From NCBI GenBank assembly GCA_947462335.1, contig OX381717.1, positions 42,389,523 to 42,453,522 on the forward strand: DNA of 64,000 bases, in the 5' to 3' direction. The notes under the pieces were generated by a model, which worked only from the letters and a program-made list of their open reading frames with translations, searched no databases and had not been told where the DNA came from. Each line of letters starts with the position of its first letter. Position 1 is the first letter of the stretch. Origin of the DNA: Harmothoe impar. Taxonomy: Eukaryota > Annelida > Polychaeta > Phyllodocida > Polynoidae. The position numbers and the translations under genes were made by a program. Below are positions 20,829-32,200 of this stretch, in pieces.

Positions 20829-20885
20829 CCTATAAATGGGGGACCCCATCAGAAGCCCATAATACACATTCTCAATACAGTAGAG
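20829..20885 (+). promoter_or_regulatory. Candidate promoter and leader exon of ballast-domain gene
   Basis: CCTATAAATGGGGG is a TATA-like element. About 45 bp on, the sequence CAGTAGAG|gtaagt looks like a 5' splice donor. The next plausible acceptor (GATTTCAG at 21256-21263) lies directly before the ATG of the ballast-domain gene. A noncoding leader exon spliced to the first coding exon is inferred. Confidence 0.35.
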
Positions 20886-21264
20886 GTAAGTCTTTAGACC
20901 CACAGACAGAGGGTTTTAGGTTGTAACACCATTCATGTAAGATTTTTTTGATCATAGATGTAAGATATGGTGTTTAGTAGAAGAACCACATATAAATATG
21001 CGCATAAAGCTGAGCAATAGACATGTTTGCCATGGGGACTACCCATCTCCAGCACAGACACACCCTATGATTTTAGCATTGCTACATCTGCTTTTAATGA
21101 CCTACATTAGGACCTTTAGCAAGCCAAACATAGCTAATAAGCATATAGGTAGACAGTTAGATGTGCATTGGTTACAATGATAAATACCTACGTTTTATGG
21201 CTTTATCCCTCCCACTTTGGCCCCATCTCTACTGTCCTCATTTGGATTTATTATTGATTTCAGA

Positions 21265-23140
21265 ATGGCTTCAAATGACCTTCCCTCTTGCGACTGTGAT
21301 TATACCTGCAACAGGCATATATCTAAGCGAAATGGCTGTCCCTGCTATACAGCTAAGGTCCTCTGTAGTATATACTGCAATTGTGGCACTGAGACAGTTC
21401 CTTGCCTGAACCGGCCAGGCCCTGGAGGTGACCTTGAAGAAGAGCTACAAGACGATGATGACCAGGATGTAAGTTATGTGTGTACCCTGGTGTCATTTTG
21501 TGTGCAATGACCTTGTATTTAAAGCACCAAATTACCTGCTTCAACAATTATTTCATTTCATGTCATTGACATTTTATCACTTCATTCTTTATAGAATACA
21601 TTCACCACAAGGCAAGGATTAATCATTCATGAAACATTTCTGTAATGGAATTTATTGAGTTGTAACTAACATTCATAACCAATGTGCAATCATCCTTAAA
21701 AAGCCAAAATATGTTTATGTCCTCAGTGGGTAAGTGCATCATTTGAGGAAGGACAGACAATCTGTATCTCTGGACTACTGAACACCAGTCTTCAAGAGGA
21801 AGCTGAGAAACAAGCAGGCACAAGGCATAGGCAGGATGTGGGTGATGACATTGTAAGTTAACATGCATTTAGAATCATAACAGGTTCCCAGTGATTCGAT
21901 TAATTTGTAAAATTACCATAGCTTTGCAAGCTTTCTCTTGATAAGAACAAGTCAAGATGAAATATATTGTTTTGATTACTATTGATCACTAATGCATATC
22001 CATATATCAAATATGCCATTTTCATTTGGAACGCATCATTGACATAACAAGCCATTTTAAGTCTTGTCTCGTTTTGTGTAAACTCTTTATCATTATTATA
22101 ATTATATTGATCATAGTATTATTAATCTAACATTGTTTTTACATACAAATTCTTGCAGAATGAGATATTGATCGAAGCTTTTGACATTTATTGGCTTCAC
22201 TCATCCCCATTTCGTATATTGTGAGAAGTTCAATAAAGCATTTTCAAAACCTAAAAAAAATCAATGATGTATTTACTTCATTTAAGGGTGCTCTTCCTGA
22301 CAACACTGTAGTGTCTTCGTTTCCAAATATGGACCAAAGTGACAACCATCTAAACAAGGTAAATTGTGTTACAAATATTTTCTGCAGAACCAATGCATAC
22401 AAAACATTTAAGTGTAAACCGATATCCATCTAAATTCACAATGCTTCCTTCATTATATCGCTGATATAGTAATTCCATAACTATGAAATAACCTAGTACA
22501 ATACTCATGTTATTTCCTATGCTTCTAACAAATTATCATCAAACACTTATCCGATCCACTAATAACTGATTTCAAAAAGAATCCTTCTACAGGTAAGGTT
22601 TGCGACAATTTCTCACATATATGTGATCAATTTACATTACAGGTTGATAGTTTATCTAAAGGACAACTAAGGACCATTCTGAAGAAGATATTACACTTTG
22701 CTCCGGAGCTGACAAGGTTTATGAACTCGGACAACCCTGATCAAGACCCACAACAACCAGGCCAACTAGCAGCTCCCTGGTGCAAATGCACCAGGTGCAG
22801 AGAGATGCCCACCCCCACTGAGCAGAGGTGCTGCAGACTCACAAAAGGTCTCTGTGTGCTGACTACTGCAGCGGCCGATCTCAATGCTACTGTTTTTGAT
22901 CGCCGTGTGCTGCAGCTAGGCATCCAAAATAGGAACGCTTTATATGCTCAGACAGATGACATGCGTGCGGTAAATTCCTTAAGGCATATGGCATATCGGT
23001 TTTATGTTCTCCAGAAACATGGCTATCAAGGTGCAAACCGCCGAAGGGTCATCCCTAGCTGCGTGGTGTGGGCGATAAGGGAGAAATATCCATCCACCGA
23101 TGGGATTTATACTGGGTTTATCCGGGTAAGAGCACGCTGA
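21265..23140 (+). CDS. Cys-rich protein with P2X7-C (ballast) domain
   Basis: Four coding exons join in phase 0: 21265-21468, 21727-21852, 22287-22358 and 22643-23140, giving about 299 residues. Residues about 6-50 are a Cys-rich, probably zinc-binding segment (CDCDYTCNRH, CPCYTAKVLC, YCNCG). A DE-rich stretch follows. The last exon carries the hallmark of the P2X7 receptor C-terminal 'ballast' domain: WCKCTRCREMPT (180-191), CC (197-198), C205, HMAYRFYVLQKHG (about 244-256), and IPSCVVWAIREKYPS (271-285) with GxYTGF. In P2X7 these cysteines bind zinc and the domain also binds guanine nucleotide. No channel domain is present here, so this is a stand-alone ballast protein of the kind frequent in invertebrates. 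An AATAAA at 23156-23161 follows the stop. Exon use around 22160-22215 is uncertain. The function is unknown; a nucleic-acid-related role is inferred from the Cys-rich N-terminus. Confidence 0.8.
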
Positions 23141-23206
23141 TAGAAAAACTTGTCAAATAAAGCCAATGAAGCCTCTTTGCCTTAAAGAGAAGCAGAACAC
23201 TGTTAG
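23141..23206. other. 66-bp gap between two convergent genes
   Basis: The ballast gene (+) stops at 23140 and the transposase-like gene (-) stops at 23207. The only AATAAA here (23156-23161) serves the + gene. The - gene transcript must therefore run into the last exon of the + gene, so their 3' ends overlap. Confidence 0.6.
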
Positions 23207-26200
23207 CTACTTCAGCATATCACGGGCCAGTTTTTCAGCAATGAGTTGTGACTTTGGAGGTTTTGGTACAGAAGCAATGGTTCTGTTGATGTTCCTCGGG
23301 TCAGTAATTTTCCTCTTTGCAGGACCATCAATTCGCTCGACTCTGTAGGCATTTTCCCGTGCATTCAGAACATCAATGAAGATTTGTTCCATATAAGCAT
23401 AGTCCTTATCAACCTTGACAGCAACTGCAGTGTGCTGCTTTGACATTTTGCTGAAGCGTGTATCATACCTGAGTGATAGAATACCAATAAAGATTTTTAG
23501 GATACAACACATCAACTGAGGGTTCATGGTTATTATTTGTGGATACCTTATTCGACGTAATAAGCGCCCTCCCCCTAATAAGCGCCCCCTGCCCTTTTTA
23601 GGACATTTTTAGACTAGAACAAAGGCTCAAATATCCCAATTTTTGGAGGCAATTAAACTCATAAGTAGTTAAAATACCATAAAATTTATTTTATAAGCAC
23701 CCAGGGCGCTTATTACGTCGAATATGGTATATATTAGTACCTCTCTACTCTTGTATGGCCAGAAAAGGTTAATAAAAACATCCAAAGGTCTCATGCAATT
23801 ATCATGTTTTGTTACTATGGTACAAGGTGACACTCCATCTGTACTTCTATTTGAGATATACTGTCAAGGCGTTTGTTCAGTAGAATGCTGTATCCTTCAT
23901 AATTATTAGTGGACAACATGTCTGTACCTGTCTTCTCCTGTCCTCTGATTCACTGCAATTTCCCTCTCCAGGTGGTGGTTCCAGTCCATTGCTGACAGTT
24001 GAATGCGCATCTCATATACTGGGTATCTGTATGATGATAACTCACCATGTTTATGCCTGATAGAATACAATATTTTATGTGACACATGATAGAAAATATC
24101 ACTTTCTGAGAAAGTCATGATATTGACCTAGGTTTTGCATAACAACTGTGTATTCAATCACTGATGTTTATTCATCTTTATACATGTGTGGACATGGTAT
24201 GAGCATTATCATTCCTTGGTAGGATTAGGGTTAGTTGATGGGTTTCAACTTACGTGAAAGCATGTCTCTTTGAACAGTATTTCAAGATGAGCGAATGGAA
24301 CAGCTCAAGATGCCCTGTATATCTGTAATTAAATGGATATAATTATTACTCATATAAAAGTGTAAATGATACAAACATGACATCATTATCAATCTAATGC
24401 AAATCAATTATAATAAAACTGCTCGACTCCCACAGTTCTAGCTTGTTGTAGTCTACTTTAACCAAATTCTTCATGGTAGGAAATACACAATACCAAATAC
24501 AATACTTTAATAGTACTTAATGAAACTCATTTATGAACAGTTAATTTTCAAGCGAATGTGCAATGTCTGCTCAAAGATTTATCATGCTTTTGCTGAGATT
24601 TGGTGATGGTGATCTCAACTGTTATTTATCATGAAAGTTCTGTGACAAAGAGAACCCAGTCTAATATTGTACTGGGTTCTCTTTCTGTAAAGTATCAGAC
24701 AATGATGAATAACTAATCCCTCCATTATCAGGATGGTGCTACAGTAGAGCAACAGGCTTGTAAACAAAAAACGTTATACAACATTTTATAATGTTTTTCT
24801 AAGGCTCCTTAATATGGCAAAACGTTATATAAAGTTTAGAATGTAATTTTGACGTAGAATAACGTTTTTTGTTAGCTGGGTTGCCCCTTATCTCTCCACA
24901 GCTATAAATTATCACAACAATGTATTCTACAACTTGAAGTATGAATTATGGTGCCTTTTGCTACATGTCAGCTACAAGTTAGGTATATTTGTAATGACAA
25001 CACCATATAATTCATACTAACCTGCTGTTCGCAATGTACACCATGTTCTTGAGGAACGTTTGCTCAAACATGACCTCCCACAGGGCAGTCTGTGCACAAG
25101 AGTTCTTCTCGACCCATGGTGGCCTTTTGGGATTTTCTGGAAGGGGGGTTGCATGAATGCAGTGTCCCACAGTCCTGCTTGTCTCATCAATCCACTCATG
25201 CACATCGCACACATGCAGGTAGCATGAATGCCAAAGAACCTAAACCAATTCATAGAATGAAATATTATGTTAACAAAATAATCCTAGTAATCTAACGTTT
25301 AAAGTACTGTATTATGAAATCACGGCTTCCTTGAGAAATCTGACAAAATTGATAAATTATCCCCAGTAGCATGCAATCAGCTAAGGAAGGGAAAAATCAC
25401 ACACTTTCAGGACATCCACATCACCGTTACATTCCTTTGCCGCCCACCACAGATGGTTTGTGATCTCTGGTATCCACTTTGAGATGCTGGAACACCCTTT
25501 TCTCTTTGCAGCCTAAAGAAGTATGAAATATATAATGATTTTATACTTAAATATGAACATGACAGAGACTCAAGTGAAATACAGCCATATTGATTTCATG
25601 TAACTGTTGTAATTCTCTTTCAAAAATCATATTTAGATATTAGCTATTCTCAAGAAGTCACAGTGGAGAATTGGATGATAATGATCAACATCAGTCATCA
25701 ACCTTGAATGACTATACTAAGTTATGAAATTATTCAATGAAACTAATGGCACATACCTTTTTCAGTTTCTTTCTGAGTGACTTTATGACATGCCACAGGT
25801 CAAACTGGTGAAGGATCTGCTTGAATCGACTGTCTTTGCCTATAATACAGAAAAATGTTTTTCACTACTTACTAACTTGCAAAATGAATCATCAATATCA
25901 CCTTTATAGAAAACATGATATCCCCAATTATAGCCACTTACTTGGAAACTGACTAATTTAAAACCTACAAACTGGTTTTTCCACTTTCAACCAGCCAACC
26001 TTAGCCAAGCTGCATGCAGCCCTGCTACTAAGGCAATTGTCTTCATACTAATACAACTGGTTGGTGAATCATTTCTATACTCACTCATAAGGCATTTGAT
26101 CATCACATGGGCATCAGTTACCACTTCCTTAACCTCACACTCAAGCATCACTTGGGTCATTGCCTCGATAAATCCACTCTTCTCCATAATGACACTGTTC

Positions 26201-29200
26201 AGTCCTGTCTTCCGTTTGTCAATGTTTGCCATGGCCAGAATTTTTTTCGTTTTTGCATCCATCATTGAGTAAGTGCAGTGCTGTGCGCTATAACCAGGGG
26301 AATCACATCTCGCATCGCCAGCAAGAATCAGTGGATCCTTCACCTCTTTTAGAAGTTTGGCCTGCATATCATACCAGGTGTTATCCACCACTGGACAGAC
26401 ATACTTTTCTTGGACTCTGGAAGTATATACAGATATAGTTTGTATATGCTTCAAATCCCTCATTGAGCAGACTGTTTTAAGTCCTTATTTTTTTAGTGTT
26501 ATGGGCTGTGGGTGGTAGGGGTTGATCATGAGCCTTTACATGAATGTGGCACATCTGTATCGGGGAGACTCGAAAATATGTTTTATGTATGAGTAACTTT
26601 CTATGGGCATGATCACCGTTTGGAAAGCGTTTCTTTGTTAGCTCCATTTTTATGAATATTCTGTGCTCTTTATGTGGGCATGTTTACCCAAAGCCACAAA
26701 AGGTTACACCCAAACATTTTGAAAATTTTACAAACTGTTTTCCAAAGTATTTGTTTTGCCAACATCGTTTAATGGAATATTTGAAAATCTCCTGCAAATA
26801 TTATCCAATCATTTGGAAAATATTTCTTTCTAAGCTTGGTCTTATGAATATCATTATCTCTATCTGATACCGGAAACCGATTTCTCAAAGTAGTAGAGAT
26901 ATGCTATAAATGATGTAGCTGTGAGCCATACAATAAAACCTACATTGAATGACAATGTTAACCTTAGTTATGGAACCCCAGCAAATAATATGTAAATGTA
27001 TGTAGATAGTTTAGTTCTTACCGATGAAAGGATGACTCAGACACAAAACTCAGGTGGAGAAATTTAGCCATCAGGGCCACTTTTGCAAAATTGTTGCCTG
27101 AAAGGACCAGTGCAGCACTAGTCAGGAGGTTTCCAGCGTGCATTCCAAACAGAGTGGGCTGTGATGACCAGGAGCCTTTTGCATGGCCATAACCTTTGCC
27201 ATGATTTGGACATTCCCATTGAACGATAAGACAGGTGCCAACTAACACCCGCTTGTACTTCAATTCATCCTGACATTTGTGACAATACTTCCCTACAGCA
27301 GCTGTCAGTAATGTTTCCACTGTCCCTGCAAATGCTATGCACTTCATTTCCCGGATGGCCTGAACCTTGCTATAATCATGTTGCAGTCTTTTTGGTGGTA
27401 CATGGCGGTAAGACCAGTCTGGGTCCATATATTCAGTCTCAATATTGGCAGCGTCATCCAAGCTGGAAAGGATTTTTTAATGCTACAGTTATGAACACTA
27501 CCCAAATAGTCTAGTAATATATACCGGATCACTGGAATCGATGTATGACATGTGTAGTACTATAATGTGTCCTAAACTGTACTGTGCTTTACCTTCATGA
27601 TTAGTCAGTATAAAGAAAAAAAGAAAAGAAAAGCTTACACCATGGAAGGAATAATGTACAGTAGATTGAGCATTTTTATATTAGTTAGTACCACACCCCT
27701 AACTTAGGAGAATCCTTTAAGCTGAACATGACATTTGATTAAGTGATTAAGCAAAATAAGTGCTGTACTATACATTTAAAGACTCCTGTATAAGCTGGGC
27801 TCTAACTTTGGCCGATCCTTTAAGCTGGAGGATCTGACTTGCATTCTAGTTGTGACTTCTATGTAATAGTTCACTGTATAGCAATTTAGAAATTCTGTAC
27901 TTAGTTATTCAAGCATCATATGTAGATGTATATTGCTTTAGCTGTACATATATGTGACTTACCTTTCAAACAGAGTCTCTTTCCTTTGCGGTTTAGCATA
28001 TGTCCTTTGTGGAGGGGTGTCAAACCTTTAGCATGCAAATAGATAATTGTAGTCAATTACATGAGCATTATCTTATGCAATACATAGGCAAAGGCGAATA
28101 ATCATGGGTCCCCTTTCCAAAATTTCCCCTCAGTGCCACTTTGGTGCTGATATAATCACAGAGCTAATGGGTGAGGAATGATCGGAAGGTAATGCAATGT
28201 AATGTGGTCAATGCCTTTGCATTTTTTAGGCGAAATTGTGTGAATTACTGCCACCTTGTATTGAATGACAGAGGTGTTGGATCAAGGCTTTCTTGTTCTT
28301 AGGTATAGTGCCTGCCATATAGAAACAATAGAAATGAATAAAAGATGTACCCACCTTGATTGCGTTGTCTTCTTGCCCTTTGGTGTCGATGTCATCAGTG
28401 GTGTATCATCTTGGGAATGCCAGTCTGAAATGTCATGGAAATTCAAAATTCAAAATTTAGAATATCTAAACCAGGTGAATGGTTTGAATAACGGCATGGA
28501 GAGTAACCTCGACTATAAAGTGTATACCATCCTCAGGACAGACAGGTGCTTCCTACACTGGGGAATAACAGTAATGGCTATGAAAAGGAAACCACATAAA
28601 CATTTCTCAGAGTATAGTTTACAAAGATAGCTATCATGAATTATGAGTTACCATTGGGTCTTGCGTATAAGCCATGGCTTCTACATGAGTCAGATCTAGC
28701 TTTCGCAGATTTTACAATGCGCGAAAATATGAACAGAGGGAAAATTTATCCAGTGTAGACCATCCTACTACCACCCCCCAAAATGCCCGAATTTAAATAC
28801 ACGAGAAATAGTATTTTTAAGCAAATGCGCGGAAATTTATACACCCGAAAATATATACGTTTACAGTATATAGGGTGGGGCTTATAAAAGAGTTTTTATA
28901 AGTTAACTATTGTACTAATCAAACTATTTTTAAGGCCCACTCTGCGGCTTGTAAAAGTTGTCAAAGTTAGGAGTGCAGCTTAAAAGTGAGTTAGACAAGT
29001 GTGTAAGGACGAGGTTGTGTGCACTCCGCTACTACATCCAGATCTGACCAAGTAAAGGGAAATTTTCAATTATAAGTGAGTTAGACATATACGCGAGGTT
29101 TTACGATACCTGGCAAGGGATCATGAAGTGGGTCTTCTGTGGCTTCTGGGAAAGCAGTCAAGTGTGTTGATGGCACTAGAGATTACAAAATAGCAATAGC

Positions 29201-32200
29201 AATGCACTGAAGAAAGCAATTTGAAGTCAAACATGGTTATAATCAATGGTTCAGGAAATGGAATTTGTTTCTCCAAAAAATGGTTAACCCCTTACTATTC
29301 ATAATGATTTTTTAAATTGACGGAGTTGTTATGTTAGACCCCCTGCTGAATACCATGCACCTGTGAATTCTAAACAACTTCAAATCATGTTTGTTTTCAA
29401 ATGTCCCCAGTAGCGATGTGGCTTTACTATATAACATGTGGCAATCATCTAAATCAAATTATTTTCAAATAGAGCGGGAAAGGGCTTGGTAAAAACAGTG
29501 CTGACCTATAGGCGAGTATGATATTCCTGCAAAGAGGTTTCTGAAATAAAGTATTCACAATATAACTCAACCAGACTAGTAAAAAATAAACATCGGGGGG
29601 ATAAGTAGTCAACATTGGTGTAATAGTCTTTAAAATGAGATATTATGAGCTATTTCTGGTAGTCTTGTGTGAATCATTTTGTCAAACAATAGTTCATTTC
29701 ACGCAATGAAAATGGTAAATAAGCTCTAAATTGATTGCATACCATAATACTAATAATTATAGAAAATCTGTTTCATTGATATATCCATATAATATAAAGT
29801 TTAGTCTAAATTTGGTTACAGAAGGAAGTTTCATTGTATACTTTTAGTAACTGATATGATTTCTAAGAAATGAGGACAATGATCTCCCATTGTGAGTAAT
29901 GAAAAGTTTTGCACAGCAACCAGAAAGTGTCATATGTTCTAATTTCTCATAGAGGACATTCTTTTTTACATTCTGAATATAGAATGTTAGCAGCAATGAA
30001 AGATACAAAAATGTAGTTTAATGGTTAACTTGAATATCTCATAAATAGACTTACACGGACAACGGTTCTGTCACTCTCATCCTCTTTGGGGAACTTGCGT
30101 CAGTATTTTGAATACCTGGTTTGCCACTTAAAATACAAACAAAAGCAAACCTGTTAGTTACACAGATGTGGTGATGTACAAATACATCTTAACCTGTGTT
30201 CTAAGAAGAGCCATTGGGCAACCTCCCAGTCATCCTGCCCAGTGACTGTGTCCTGGGTCTACATCCCTGGCCCAGGTAACTTAACCTTGCGCAGTGCCAC
30301 CCCTTAGACGGCCACTGTATAAGGCTGTGAGCAAGGGGCTACTGGCAGTTCCTGTCTGAGTACAATTGGCAGAGCCTATTCACTGAGTAAGCTTGGCCTT
30401 TTGCCATTCCCAGAACACTCCTACAAGTTACTAGTCTAAGGTGTATTTCAAGACCGGAAGATCTATTTTTGTAGGTGTACAGTAGGTTCTACTGTAGGTG
30501 TACAGTTTTTATCGGTTAACAGTAGATTGTACTGTAAACCTATTCTACTATAGATTCTATTGTAGATCTACAGTATATTCTACTGTGTACCTACGCTAAC
30601 TATTTGAAGTGTGCACCCGGTGTGATGATTATCATATGTGATTAAAATGTGGTCTCCCAGTAATTAAAGACCACCTTCTCTAAAGCAGCCATTTTGTGTG
30701 TATTTTTGTATTTAATTGTAACTGAATTCTATACAAACGAATATAGCCTATAGTTACTGTAAGGACAAGGTTGGATGGGTATGTACTATTGAATGATCCT
30801 TAACTATATTATAATTATGTCCGACTATTCACCTCAAATTACTTTTTTACAGTACCCAGGGATTCATTTCACTGTTCCTCTCACAATGTTATCTTTAATT
30901 AAACTGAATGTGAGAGTCACATTGTCAAATTATCATGGCAATTATGGAAGGCTTATGGACTTACACAGATGCTGTGATTTTTCTCTTCCTCGGAGCACTT
31001 GTATGGCCAGTCTCAGCTGGTGGTTGGTGACTTCTTAAGAGAAAGTAAGGCATGTCAGTTACACACACAAGGTTGCATAAGGAAGATGTTTATGGTACCA
31101 TAACGATCAGATGTACACACTCATCTCCAAACTGTAGAACTCTCCCTTTGAGACTTTATAAAACATATGAAACATGATACTCATCTCCCACTATCATAGT
31201 CTCAATTCAACTGTTGATCTCGATCAAATAACTATTGATATATCCAGTTGGGGTCTTTAATAACACTGGTTGAGTAATGGTGTCTAGTTACACAAGCCTT
31301 ACATTTTTGATTGGATGTTTCAATAGCTACTTTATCAAAGTTGATATTCATTTATGCAGTGTTTATAGTTTACTTTAGAATAGATAAATAATTTGTGACA
31401 AAAGATGGATTAATGTGACATTAGGTTCTAGGCTTAAGCTACAGTTTAATGCTCTGATTGTCTGGAACATGTAGAAATTCAGAATAGATTGTATGTGAAA
31501 TATAGACTAGGCCTATATATCATTAGCACTGTAATTCCTGCGTATAATCCCCACCTCAGGTATAACCTGCACCCTGACTTTGTCAGAATCTTATAACCAG
31601 CACCTGCGTTTTGAAAATGGTGATTTTAGAACTATTCTATACTTTCAAAAACCTTTGTATTACCCACCCCTAGACTTTGAGAATATTGTATAACCCACAC
31701 TACAGGTATGGGTTATACTTAGGAATTTACGGTAGTAGTGAAACAGAGGGAGTTAGCTTGACCAAGGACAAAACGCTCAACCCCAGTTAGGCAGTCCTGA
31801 ACTGAACAGATGCTCCCTAGAACCTTGGTTGTAAATGGCCATATTGGGACCTACCTCTTTACATTCTCATCCTAATTAATAAATCCCTACTTTTCTTTTA
31901 AGATTTGATTGCAAATCATAAAATAGGTGTATGCAAAAGAGTTTACTTCAATCAAAATATGTTTGACCCATGATATACAATGTCATCCACCTTAAAAGGT
32001 AAATAAGAAAACAGCCATTTACAAAACACCCAACATCAGGATTCGAACATACAGTAATGTTACCATAGGATCTGAAGCCAGGCATGCTAACTATGAGGCC
32101 ACAGAGCCAACACACTTGCTAAGGGTAATAGAATGTGGGATAGATGTTAAGTTGAACCTTTGAATGGTATTTCAGGCCTAACAAATGGCATCATGCGTAA

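Noticed and set aside
22159..22215. Possible extra exon of the ballast gene (NEILIEAFDIYWLH)
   Set aside because: Acceptor is good but no phase-0 donor fits; exons 21727-21852 and 22287-22358 join in frame without it.
28265..28630. 121-codon + strand ORF
   Set aside because: It runs across the antisense of a better-supported exon (28355-28424) and has no domain.
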